Part shown: positions 44,479 to 53,126 of the stretch, one piece after another
Numbering within the stretch: position 1 is the stretch's first letter
Layout of the letters: each line of letters begins with the position of its first letter
DNA from: Thiomicrorhabdus sp. Milos-T2
GTDB taxonomy: Bacteria; Pseudomonadota; Gammaproteobacteria; Thiomicrospirales; Thiomicrospiraceae
Length of the DNA: 64,000 nt
Direction of reading: 5' to 3'
NCBI RefSeq assembly: GCF_000702325.1
Contig: NZ_KL370892.1
Span: 1-64,000 of the forward strand
Program-made: the position numbers and the translations under genes
Notes under the pieces: model-generated
What the model saw: the letters and a program-made list of their open reading frames with translations, nothing else
Databases searched by the model: none
Told to the model about the DNA's origin: nothing

Positions 44479-45036
44479 TTATTTGAAAACTTGATGTTTA
44501 ATATCGAATTTAATAATTTGTGAAATAAGAACTTCATTTTCGAAGGGTTTAGCATTGAAAAACATAAGTCCAGATTTTTCAGACTTGTAAAACATTTCAA
44601 ATATTTTGTTCTTGTAGTTAAGATGAAAATTTTGTTTTGACAACACCCAATTGATTTCTATACTGTTTATAGGTTCACCCTTAAAATAGATACAGCGTTC
44701 AATTCTTTCTGAATCCTCAGATGCTCTTCTTTCAAGAAGAGGTTGTTCTGCATTTGTTAGTATTTTTTTCGACATGAATGTTTGAGTTGAAATAGGTTTA
44801 GGTAAATCAGAAGACACTTTGGTTTTTCTTGATAAACATGTCTTCAGACTATTCGGATTTATACCTAAAGCTTGAGAGAGGCTTTTCAAAGACAACGGTC
44901 CTTTGTTTTTATGTGTTCTCAGTAAAGTGAGTATTTCAACTGAATGACTATCGACCAAATATTGAATGGTTACCCCTTTATCAAGACCGACTCTGAAAAC
45001 ATTTGATAACTGAGATAATTTGTCCTGCCACTGCAT
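44479..45036 (-). CDS. small HTH-like protein, possibly TraK-like
   Basis: The 185-residue protein has a helix-turn-helix-like stretch in its N-terminal third (LSLKSLSQALGINPNSLKTCLSRK, about 50-73, read in parts). The rest has no recognised domain. The ATG at 45036 is chosen over a GTG at 45042 because AGGAG ends six bases before it. As the first gene of a run into the TraL-like ATPase it could bind an oriT, for which 45,043-45,191 would be the place. That is inference. Confidence 0.5.
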   Translation of the reverse strand: MQWQDKLSQLSNVFRVGLDKGVTIQYLVDSHSVEILTLLRTHKNKGPLSLKSLSQALGINPNSLKTCLSRKTKVSSDLPKPISTQTFMSKKILTNAEQPLLERRASEDSERIERCIYFKGEPINSIEINWVLSKQNFHLNYKNKIFEMFYKSEKSGLMFFNAKPFENEVLISQIIKFDIKHQVFK

Positions 45037-45191
45037 ATTCACTCCTAATAAATTTCATGCTATAAATCCAAGGTACATTTTTGAATCTGAAAAGTCAGGA
45101 ATTAATTTATTTTTTTCGGAAGTTTTTAAGAAAAAATGAAAATGAAAACTAAATGAGGAGAATTTGAATCTAATCTAAACCTAATTTGAGT

Positions 45192-46184
45192 CTAATTAGA
45201 ATTCGGTACGAATGATTGATGAGAGGTTTTAGAGGATATTTTGAGAACATCCTCAGTAGCTGCTTTTACAAAGAAATCATGCTTACCATTAATTTTTCTT
45301 CCATAGAATTTACCGTTTGTTTCTACAGAACCGTGCCCCATTAAAGCTGCTATTTCTATTGAAGAAAGACCATTCCTTTTTGCATCCGCTGCAAACTGAT
45401 GCCTCGCACTATAAAGTGAAATTCGTTTGTTAATAGGCACTGACTTTAACCTATTGTTTTTACGAAACAATTGATTTAAATACTGCCTTGATTTAATAAG
45501 TTGAACATCAACGTATTTGCGATAAGCCTCTGGATTGTTATTTAACCCTGTAGAAGAAAAAAAATTAATTAACCAGTCTGCTGATTTAATCCCCTCTACT
45601 AAATCCAGTTCTTCCTTTTCTAAACTTGAAGTATTAAATTCAACTGTTCTAAACTTGCCAAAAGACCTGCCTTGAGTAGCTTTGGCATTTTTTACTTTCA
45701 AAGCATAATCATCTCTACTTAGATAAATCATTTCTGCATAAGCCCACTCTACTGGCCGTAATCCAAATACTTTTGACGCTTGAAGGATATGCAAGGCTAG
45801 CTTTGCATGAGCGCTTTTTGACACTTTCAATACTGGCTTAAGAAGATTCCATGTTTTTAAATCTATTGACTTTGCTTTTTTTGCTGAAGTACGTTTACCA
45901 AATTTGGCCCTTATCTGCTTTTTAGAGACACCACTCTGCATAAAATTGGAATTTAAACTCAAAACATCAATGTCAAAGAAATGCTTAAAGCAATACTGAA
46001 CCGCCGAACGATATAGTCGGTTGGTCGCTGGAGAAAGGGTGTTTGACTTGATATCTAACCAAACCAAAAAATTATTTTGGTGATTTTCAAATGCATAACC
46101 TGTCTTTACTTCAAACTCTTTAATTAAAGCTAAACACCTTTTTGAGTATTCTTCTATCGTTATAGAATTAATTTCAGTTGTCAT
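45192..46184 (-). CDS. tyrosine recombinase / integrase
   Basis: The 330-residue protein has a core-binding N-terminal part and a catalytic domain with Arg143 (GLRPVEW), a Lys near 168, Arg261-His262 in YSARH, His284 (LMGHGS) and the nucleophile Tyr294 (KFYGRK). The first His of the HxxR box is Tyr258, a common variant. It may integrate the element or resolve dimers. No tRNA gene or obvious att repeat is beside it, which favours a resolvase-type or non-tRNA site. Confidence 0.85.
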   Translation of the reverse strand: MTTEINSITIEEYSKRCLALIKEFEVKTGYAFENHQNNFLVWLDIKSNTLSPATNRLYRSAVQYCFKHFFDIDVLSLNSNFMQSGVSKKQIRAKFGKRTSAKKAKSIDLKTWNLLKPVLKVSKSAHAKLALHILQASKVFGLRPVEWAYAEMIYLSRDDYALKVKNAKATQGRSFGKFRTVEFNTSSLEKEELDLVEGIKSADWLINFFSSTGLNNNPEAYRKYVDVQLIKSRQYLNQLFRKNNRLKSVPINKRISLYSARHQFAADAKRNGLSSIEIAALMGHGSVETNGKFYGRKINGKHDFFVKAATEDVLKISSKTSHQSFVPNSN

Positions 46185-46300
46185 ATTTATTTCTCTTTAA
46201 ACTACTCGTTACATAGATACTTTTAATGATAGAGAAAGATATAAAGGATTAGTGGATTAAATTATTTTTTAAAAACGACGACTTAAAAATTAATTGCTCA

Positions 46301-46325
46301 AAAAATAAAAAAAACTATATATTTA
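46301..46325 (+). promoter_or_regulatory. AT-rich box 1 (AAATAAAAAAAACTATATATTTA)
   Basis: Located about 75 bases upstream of the gene at 46399. The same box occurs inverted at 49593-49615 and with small changes at 50358-50381, each time ahead of an island gene and pointing toward it. It ends in a -10-like TATATT. Confidence 0.5.
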
Positions 46326-46398
46326 GGAAAATATTCTCTGTAAATTTGAAAATAGAATCACAAGATTCAATAAATTAAATATAAAGAGAAATTTTAAA

Positions 46399-46800
46399 AT
46401 GACTAAATTAAAAGTTTGTACTGAAAATAAATTGGCTATTGAGAATGCATTACGTCAAGAGAATGGTAAAGCTAAAGCTCATACCTATAATGAGTTTTAT
46501 CAAATAAAAAGACTTGCTGAGCAAGCAGAAGCGATGCTTGAAGAATTAGGGTTGCCCAAAACCTACCGAAATAGAGCTATTTACGAAAGTAAGAGTGGGG
46601 AGTCAGTTCCAAACTCATATAAATATAGCCGAAGAGCTACGCATGTAAAACTTGTAAGAGGTAGCAAAGATTGGTTTATCACAGAAATTGAACTCTGCTT
46701 TTTGAATAAAGATTGCGGTAAGCAAAAACTGTTATTAACTCGAGTTCAAGACCAAAAACTTGTTGAAATTTTCAGAAGAAGTTACAAAATTGCAGCCTAA
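46399..46800 (+). CDS. island protein, unknown
   Basis: The 133-residue protein is basic, with an N-terminal helical part and a beta-rich second half (HVKLVRGSKDWFITEIELCFL). I do not recognise it. It is divergent from the integrase, has its own AT-rich box upstream, and ends exactly where a truncated IS256-family relic begins. Confidence 0.6.
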   Translation: MTKLKVCTENKLAIENALRQENGKAKAHTYNEFYQIKRLAEQAEAMLEELGLPKTYRNRAIYESKSGESVPNSYKYSRRATHVKLVRGSKDWFITEIELCFLNKDCGKQKLLLTRVQDQKLVEIFRRSYKIAA

Positions 46801-46912
46801 TTAATAAGGGATGTTGTTTGCCCCATTTCTCCTCTAGCGCATCCAGTGTGGTTTCCGGTTTTTGCTTGGTAGCCGCTCGATAAACAGGTGCAGTGGCTTC
46901 ACTATTTCGTAC
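46801..46912 (-). mobile_element. IS256-family transposase relic, 3' part
   Basis: The minus strand reads VYRAATKQKPETTLDALEEKWGKQ (in parts), the middle of IS256-family transposases. It continues the sequence interrupted at about 48,050, so an IS3-like element has split the gene. The part after EKWGKQ is missing. Confidence 0.75.
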
Positions 46913-48050
46913 CTAGATGATTGATATAATTTCATCATCTAAGGAGAAAATGATGGCTCAACGTAAATACGACGACAAACTGAAAAAAGACGTGATCGAA
47001 GCCGTGCTGGTTGCAAATCGAACTGCTGCAAAAGTGGCTCGTGACTATGATATTTCATCCAGTGCGTTTATTCATGGATTCACAATTACAAACAAGACAA
47101 TGATTTAGCGGTTCTTAAATTAAACAGCGAAACACCAGAACAAGAGTTAGCACGACTTAAAGCAGAAAACCGCCAGTTAAAAGAAGAGCGAGACATATTA
47201 AAAAAAGCAACGGCGTACTTTGCAAGCCAAGACAAGTAAAGTACGCCTGGATTAAGCAGCACGAAAAAGCGTTTAATTTACAAGCCATGATTCATGCACT
47301 AGACGTGCCTAAAAGCAGTTACTTTAGTTGGCGAAAATTAGCCATAAAAATCGAGAATTGATTAAAAAATCAGAGCAAGCCAAAGTCACCAATGCGTTTT
47401 ATGAATTCAAAGAAAACGCAGGTACTCGAACACTAAAAGCCCACTTAAAAAATGACATTGTCATGAGTCGCCAAAAGATTGCACCGAATCGACTTAATCG
47501 GAATTTTAATGTAATTCTACCCAATCAAGTATGGGTAGGCGACATCACCGAAATCAAGACAACGGAAGGAAAAGGTTACCTCGCTACCTATATTGACCTA
47601 TTCTCACGCAAAGTAGTTGGTTGGGATTTTGAGTCTCATATGCGCTCAGAGCTTGTTGAAACGGCCTTAAAAAGAGCACTATGGAATTGAAAGCCACCAA
47701 ATGGCTTGATGGTGCATACAGACCAAGGTAGACAATTTATCAGTGATAATTACCTCGCGCTACTCAAGAGTTGGCATCTTAAACCCAGCATGAGTCGACG
47801 AGGAAATTGTTGGGATAATGCCGTTATTGAAAGCTTTTTCAAAACATTGAAAACAGAAATGATTTACCAGCTAGTAAAGCGATTAAGTTTAAAAGAAACT
47901 CTGTGGCAAATACAGGAGTATATCGGTTACTAAAACAGTTCTCGATTACACAGCAAGAACAACAACGTTGCCCCTGCAAGTTTTGAAGCAAAGCATAGAT
48001 AATCTGTTAACACTCCAAGGCTTTAAATACCAAATAAATTCTTTCTAATT
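46913..48050 (+). mobile_element. IS3-family element, decayed
   Basis: OrfA starts at 46949 (MMAQRKYDDKLKKDVIEAVL), loses frame near 47,085 and continues to ENRQLKEERDILKKATAYFA at 47,239. OrfB then shows the rve core with GDITEIK, VHTDQG and the late Glu in WDNAVIESFFKTLKTE, but is broken by frame changes near 47,690 and 47,930. It is inserted into the IS256-family relic and is surely inactive. Confidence 0.82.
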
Positions 48051-48772
48051 CTTAGACGCCACATACTTCATTGAATTGCGGATTTGATGAATCACACAGA
48101 TCTAAACATCGGTCTCTAAGGTAGAGGCTACCAATTGCTTCTGGTGACCCTGTGAGCTCCATCAACACTGGAATAAGGATATCTTTGACGCCACGATTAT
48201 GTAGGTCGGTAAGGACTGAGAGCCAGATATACCGATAGACCCATCTAATGGCCGTGATTGACACGCTTTGACTTCAGGAATCAGTTGGTAGGTAACAGCA
48301 CTGATAGTGTACTCTGAGATTTCAATCCCGTAGAGTTCTTCAATATGGAAACGAATATCTCGATAGCTGGTGCCCAGCGTATAAAGGCCTAGAACCTTTT
48401 GATCAATTTCTGGGTTGAGCTTGGTTTGATGTTTTTGACCAGTTGAGATCCAAAAAGAGCCTTAGCGATCACGAGGTGTTTCTAATGCATATTCTTGCTC
48501 TAATTGCCCCACACCGGTTTTAACAGTCTTTTAAGAGACACCATTTTTAAGGTTTGGAGAAGACACTTGTTCTAGATACTGGTTGATTTCAGCTTTGAGT
48601 GCAGCTTCGGTAAGTTGTTTAATCAACGGTGTTAGCACACCGTATTTCGCCGTTAACCTTTTACTGGCGTGTAATTGCTCAATTGCTTTATTGAAATAGA
48701 AATCTGTTTTGCTCATGTGTCATTCCTTTTTGAATAATCAAAAATTAATGACACAGTTTTTTGAACACTCCC
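48051..48772 (-). mobile_element. IS256-family relic, 5' part with terminal repeat
   Basis: From 48,716 the minus strand reads the IS256 N-terminus (KYGVLTPLIKQLTEAALKAEI), then in shifted frames TPRDR, LGTSYRDI, IELYGIEISEYTISAV and VLTDLHNRGVKDIL. The terminal repeat GGGAGTGTTCAAAAAACTG ends at 48,772. Several frameshifts make it inactive. Confidence 0.82.
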
Positions 48773-48783
48773 GTTGCAGATAC

Positions 48784-49506
48784 CTACCTGATATTAATTA
48801 CTTTATCTTTACTAGACTTTCGGCTATCAAAAACTTTCCAAAAGCCTTGGTCTTCAAGATACTTCAAATGAGAGCCCAATTGTATATCTTGGAAGTGACT
48901 AATATGTCCAATTGCATTGAATAAAAGGTGGTCACGACCATTATCAAGCTGATCCATAACATTCTTTGCCAGTTTAGGAATGATAATATGATTATGTAAT
49001 CCGAGATTTAGTCTCGCTTCTTTGATAGTTCCTTTAGTGAAGTGGTAAACCTCAGAAACATATTTTAAAGAGAGTGAATCATATAACTTATTTTTTTCTT
49101 CTTCAACCTCATCAAAATCATTAAGTGCATTAAGCAAAACAACTCTGAAGTCTAATGATTCTAATGCTAAGAAAAAATCACCATCGTCAGTCATCAATGC
49201 CTCACTTACAATGTTATCCATCAAAACTACATAGCTGTTAAAACTTGTGTCACAAATTTTATCAAATAGCTTAGCTTGCATATCTTTCAATGACTCGTTC
49301 ATATAATAATTATTACCTTCAATAACCTTATCTGAAGAAATCATATTCAAAAAATCTTTCATTTTTGGATTCGAGTTTCTATAAGCTTCACATGTCTCAA
49401 CCCGAACCGCTTTTGAGTTATTGGCTAGCCTACTAACCGCTCTAGTTGCAATCTCAGACTTTAAACACTCATTATTACCAAATACTACGAAAATGTTTTT
49501 AATCAT
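48784..49506 (-). CDS. island protein, unknown
   Basis: The 240-residue protein starts IKNIFVVFGNNECLKSEIATRAV, which hints at a nucleotide-binding first strand but lacks a P-loop. It has an acidic middle and a basic C-terminus. I do not recognise it. It reads away from the 22-bp repeat array, and an IS256-family element has inserted right after its stop, possibly cutting it off from former operon partners. Confidence 0.55.
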   Translation of the reverse strand: MIKNIFVVFGNNECLKSEIATRAVSRLANNSKAVRVETCEAYRNSNPKMKDFLNMISSDKVIEGNNYYMNESLKDMQAKLFDKICDTSFNSYVVLMDNIVSEALMTDDGDFFLALESLDFRVVLLNALNDFDEVEEEKNKLYDSLSLKYVSEVYHFTKGTIKEARLNLGLHNHIIIPKLAKNVMDQLDNGRDHLLFNAIGHISHFQDIQLGSHLKYLEDQGFWKVFDSRKSSKDKVINIR

Positions 49507-49592
49507 TTTATATACTCTTATTTACAAATAAAAAAAATCGACTACAACTTTTTGTAACCGCTTGATTTCAATAATATGTTTTACAAATTTAA

Positions 49593-49615
49593 AAATATAT
49601 AGTTTTTTTTATTTT
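49593..49615 (-). promoter_or_regulatory. AT-rich box 2, inverted copy
   Basis: The reverse complement of box 1 (46301) over 23 bases, about 90 bases upstream of the minus-strand gene starting at 49506. Confidence 0.5.
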
Positions 49616-49679
49616 GCAGAAAGATTGTTAAAAAAATTAGAAATCTTGGTTTTAACCCAAAATATCAGAAATATTCATT

Positions 49680-49798
49680 AAGCCCTTTATAAGCCCTTCG
49701 TAAGCCCTTTTTTCACCCTTTATAAGCCCTTTTTTCACCCTTTATAAGCCCTTTTTTCACCCTTTATAAGCCCTTTTTTCACCCTTTATAAGCCCTTC
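49680..49798. repeat. iteron-like array, four exact 22-bp repeats plus partial units
   Basis: Two 11-bp units (AAGCCCTTTAT, AAGCCCTTCGT) are followed by four identical 22-bp repeats (AAGCCCTTTTTTCACCCTTTAT, in two halves of 11) starting at 49702, 49724, 49746 and 49768, then a final half unit. Units of 11 and 22 keep the same DNA face. With a primase-like gene 1.1 kb downstream and 930 bases of non-coding AT-rich DNA (49,507-50,438), an origin of replication with iterons is plausible. Not a CRISPR, since the repeats have no spacers. Confidence 0.82.
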
Positions 49799-50357
49799 AA
49801 AAGAGTTTAACTCGTATAATTTCCTAATAAAAAGGCTTTCTAAGCCACAAAAAAGATATAAAACTGACTTTATTAATGTTTTTCTCGTTCAAACGAAGTG
49901 ATTTGCAAAAATACATGAGATTTATTGAGATGACTCTAGGCACCTTATTACACACAAGCTTTCATAAGCATCAAAAGCCAAAAAAATATAGAAACAAAAC
50001 AGGATTAAAATTGGAATAGCTGTCTCTCTAACACTGTTACTAGACGCAACGTACAAGTGTATTTAGAGTGCATATTATGTCTAACTGAGTGAAATGATTT
50101 GGATCTTAGTTAATTTGAAGATAAACAATAATTACCCCAAATCCTTATTCAACAACAAATGAATTAAAAGTCACAATCAAGGTATAAGCACATAGTGGAA
50201 ATACTATAATTTTTATAATATCGAAAAATAAACAAAAACACCACCTATCTTTATATATTAGTTTTATTACAGAACAAATAATTCATCGTAGCCTAAAATA
50301 CCAGCCTTTTATCGAAACTCCCAAGACTGTAAATAATTCTTATTAAGTTTTACCTGT

Positions 50358-50381
50358 AAAATAAAAAATTCTATATATTTA
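50358..50381 (+). promoter_or_regulatory. AT-rich box 3
   Basis: AAATAAAAAATTCTATATATTTAC is box 1 with two changes, about 60 bases upstream of the gene at 50439. Confidence 0.45.
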
Positions 50382-50438
50382 CATTTTTCATTGTGATGAA
50401 ATTCTAAATAAGCCATCAAGGCAATTATAAATTTCACA

Positions 50439-50885
50439 ATGGATATATATATGAAAGATCATTTAAAACAGAAGAAGCAAACAACATTAACTGTAATTTG
50501 CAATAAAGCTTCTATTGTTAAGACACCTTTTGGTACATCAATTAAATTAACCTGCTATGACAGAGATAATAATATCGAAGAAGAATTTATTGCATTTTTC
50601 AATATAAAAAAGTATACAGAGCCCAATGCATCAGTCGGCATAGATAGTAAGTTTGCTAAATTATTTAGATTAGCAACTGGTCTAAACCCACGACGAAATC
50701 GTTACTACAAAGCACAACAGCTTATGAAAAAACTTACTTCATCTGAATGTAATCAATTCATTATAGAGTTTGATGAAGGTTCAACAATGAAGCTCCATAA
50801 TAGTTTCAAAATTAAAAAAATAAAACCACTCAACCCTGTTTATTGCGATAAATGGTTTTTAAATGGTGAGCTTAAAAGTGCCTAA
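50439..50885 (+). CDS. island protein, unknown, upstream of primase
   Basis: The 148-residue protein is beta-rich at first (TLTVICNKASIVKTPFGTSIKLTCYD), which could be an OB-like fold, then basic (GLNPRRNRYYKAQQLMKKL). A single-strand binding or replication accessory role would fit its place 17 bases before the primase-like gene, but no family is recognised. The start could also be the ATG at 50451; neither has a clear Shine-Dalgarno. Confidence 0.55.
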   Translation: MDIYMKDHLKQKKQTTLTVICNKASIVKTPFGTSIKLTCYDRDNNIEEEFIAFFNIKKYTEPNASVGIDSKFAKLFRLATGLNPRRNRYYKAQQLMKKLTSSECNQFIIEFDEGSTMKLHNSFKIKKIKPLNPVYCDKWFLNGELKSA

Positions 50886-50902
50886 TTGGGGAATAAACAA
50901 AT

Positions 50903-51952
50903 ATGAAAAAAGTGAATAAAATAAAGAGTTTGTTTTGTTCTGGCTATGGGCGTTCACACACAAACTCTTTAAAAAGCAAGTCTAGAAAGCCCTATTGTAA
51001 AATCAATATAAACTATGTTACGGAGTTAATGAAAGTCCCGCAACAGTGTGCAAAGTCGAATGCGCAATGGGCTATTTTTTCTAGCACCACTAACGAGCAC
51101 GCAAGAAGCAATCAGTACCTTAAATCTAAGGGGCTGTTCTGTGCAGTTTGGTTTGATATTGACTATACAAATTTAGACATGCAAGAACTGGCCAAAAAAT
51201 TCGAAAAGCTAGGTTATTTTGCACTTTTGTATACAACGAAAAGCGCGACTAAAAACAACCCTAGGTATCGCATAATCATACCTTTATTAAACTCTGTAAA
51301 ACATGAAGTTTATTTAGAAATCCAAAAATATTTAAAAAGTATAATTCAGGCATGGAAATGCGAAGTAGATGACTGTAGTCAAAGCTTAAATCAAATTTGC
51401 TATTTACCTAACCGCGGTGACTATTATGATTACAGAATTATTGAAGGAGAACTCATCAATTCAGCAAAGCTTGGTTTACATCAATCGCAGACTAAAATCG
51501 TTAACAAGCCAGTTGAGAAAGAAAAAATAACGGCTAGAAAAGCCGCATCATCAAAATCAATTAAAAATCTCTTAAAAATTGATAATAGCTATATTAGAAC
51601 TGTTGAACTATTCAATCAGTACTTTAAAACGGAGGATTTATTACTTAGATACGGCTATGAACTCATTAACGAAAAATGGTTATCCCCTCTGTCTTCAAGC
51701 AAAGAAGCGGGCGTGATTGTAAATAAAGATAATAGTTGGGTTAGCTATCATGAATCTGATAGAAAAGCCAATCTTGGCAAATCTCGAAAAACTGGCGGTG
51801 TTGTCTGTTGCTTTGGTAATGCTTATGACTTGTTTTGTTTTTTTGAATTCAAAAATAATCCTAAAACAGCCATTAAAGCTGCTGGAAACTCGATCATATT
51901 ACCCAACGGAATCAGCTTGACGAAATACAATCAACTTCAATTCTATAAATAA
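50903..51952 (+). CDS. primase-like replication protein
   Basis: The 349-residue protein has the pattern of archaeo-eukaryotic-type primase domains of plasmids and phages: CAVWFDIDYTN (about 75-85) with an acidic catalytic pair, YTTKSATKNNPRYRIIIPL, and QICYLPNR after an Asp-rich segment. The C-terminal half contains LSPLSSSKEAGVIVNKDNSWVSYHESD, which resembles primase C-terminal modules found before helicases. No helicase domain follows. GGGG precedes the start. It likely primes replication of the element when it is free. Confidence 0.65.
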   Translation: MKKVNKIKSLFCSGYGRSHTNSLKSKSRKPYCKININYVTELMKVPQQCAKSNAQWAIFSSTTNEHARSNQYLKSKGLFCAVWFDIDYTNLDMQELAKKFEKLGYFALLYTTKSATKNNPRYRIIIPLLNSVKHEVYLEIQKYLKSIIQAWKCEVDDCSQSLNQICYLPNRGDYYDYRIIEGELINSAKLGLHQSQTKIVNKPVEKEKITARKAASSKSIKNLLKIDNSYIRTVELFNQYFKTEDLLLRYGYELINEKWLSPLSSSKEAGVIVNKDNSWVSYHESDRKANLGKSRKTGGVVCCFGNAYDLFCFFEFKNNPKTAIKAAGNSIILPNGISLTKYNQLQFYK

Positions 51953-51962
51953 AGCATCGATG

Positions 51963-52000
51963 TTTAGACTAAATCTGATAGCGCGTCACTTTAGTCTAAA
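51963..52000. terminator. hairpin between converging genes
   Basis: TTTAGACTAAA and TTTAGTCTAAA form an 11-bp perfect inverted repeat with a 16-base loop, located between the primase-like gene and the converging phosphatase operon. No T tract follows on the plus strand. Confidence 0.5.
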
Positions 52001-52144
52001 ATCCCATAACTTTGTTATTGCCTTTTGCACAACTAAATAGACTATAATTCCGTTTAAATTTTTATACTAGCCTTTTAGAACTAAATTCTTCTAAAAAAAA
52101 TGAGTATTTATGCATATAAATTTGCTTACAACAATGTACTTTTT

Positions 52145-52789
52145 TTATTTTGTTAGCAAGTCGATAATCTTTACAGGCTTAAAGCCAATACGCTCGATAC
52201 TTACGTTAATCTCATTTTTATCAGTGTGCTCATCATTAGTGTGAACATGGCCATGAATGTTTACCTCACAAGCTTCACGTTTAAACACTTCGGCCATAGC
52301 ATCTCTAGTTTCTTTTGCATTGCCTCGCATGTAAGGATTATCACTCACTAGCGGATAGTGTGAAAACATGATTCTAAAACCGCACATTTCTCTGATCAAA
52401 CCACTAGACCACTGAGGGTCTAACAGCCAAGGCTGACAATCTTTGACTCCGTAAACTACTTCTAACTTTCCTGGGAACTCTTCTACAAACTTTTTAAGCT
52501 TATTTACCATTGGAATATCATGATTACCAAGGATTAGGATGATTCTGCCATTTAACTTCTGAATCACATCAAAACCTTTCTTGGTTGAAAAATCTCCCAA
52601 GTGCAGCACTAAGTCGCCAGGCTTAACAACACTATTCCATTGGTAAATTAGAAACTCATCAGGCTCATTAAATCCTGCTTTGCTCATAGCCTTAAGGCGA
52701 GATGGTTCATATTTATTGATATTGAAATGGTAGAAGTGAGTGTCACTTACAATCCATGTATTTTCATTTAATTCTTCTAACCAACTCAT
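52145..52789 (-). CDS. calcineurin-like metallophosphoesterase, last gene of the operon
   Basis: The 214-residue protein has all metal motifs: VSDTH (14-18), LGDFS, LGNHD, FSHYP and HGHVH. It belongs to the small YfcE/phage-type phosphoesterases. The ATG overlaps the stop of the nucleotidyltransferase gene by four bases (ATGA), a tight coupling that suggests the two work together. The substrate cannot be told from sequence. It ends a minus-strand operon that begins at 58210. Confidence 0.85.
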   Translation of the reverse strand: MSWLEELNENTWIVSDTHFYHFNINKYEPSRLKAMSKAGFNEPDEFLIYQWNSVVKPGDLVLHLGDFSTKKGFDVIQKLNGRIILILGNHDIPMVNKLKKFVEEFPGKLEVVYGVKDCQPWLLDPQWSSGLIREMCGFRIMFSHYPLVSDNPYMRGNAKETRDAMAEVFKREACEVNIHGHVHTNDEHTDKNEINVSIERIGFKPVKIIDLLTK

Positions 52790-53082
52790 AATATAATTGC
52801 TTCTTTCATTATTCTTTTTAAAGTCCTTTCAGATATCGGATAAGTCGTTGAAAGGTCAATGTTAAAACTTGAAAATGCTTCAAGCTCTGCAATCATATCG
52901 GCTAGCTCAAGATAGTCTGTTTCATTAGAGTCCTCGACAAGAATATCGATATCGCTATCTTCTCTATCATCGCCTCTAGCTACTGAGCCAAAAATAACTG
53001 GATTACTTACACTGTACTTCAAGATAATTGACTTTATCTTTTCCAAATTGACCTTATCTGCTAAAAACTCTGATGGTTTCAT
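52786..53082 (-). CDS. minimal nucleotidyltransferase (MNT-like)
   Basis: The 98-residue protein has the full nucleotidyltransferase motif FGSVARGDDREDSDIDILV, with the DxD pair intact. MNT proteins typically add nucleotides to a HEPN toxin or to tRNA. Here the translationally coupled partner is a metallophosphoesterase, not a HEPN protein, which would fit an add/remove pair acting on one target. Three 11-bp AAGCCCTTTAT-type repeats lie four bases upstream of its ATG. Confidence 0.82.
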   Translation of the reverse strand: MKPSEFLADKVNLEKIKSIILKYSVSNPVIFGSVARGDDREDSDIDILVEDSNETDYLELADMIAELEAFSSFNIDLSTTYPISERTLKRIMKEAIIL

Positions 53083-53086
53083 ATTT

Positions 53087-53119
53087 AAGCCCTTTATAAG
53101 CCCTTTATAAGTCCTTAAA
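53087..53119. repeat. three 11-bp units of the AAGCCCTTTAT repeat
   Basis: Two exact units (53087, 53098) and one diverged (53109). On the coding strand they read AAGGGCTTATA in front of the nucleotidyltransferase start, so one unit may also serve as ribosome binding site. Confidence 0.8.
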
Positions 53120-53126
53120 TTGACCT

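Noticed and set aside
49680-49798. Short regular repeats that might be a CRISPR array
   Set aside because: The 22-bp repeats abut each other without unique spacers, and no cas gene is near.
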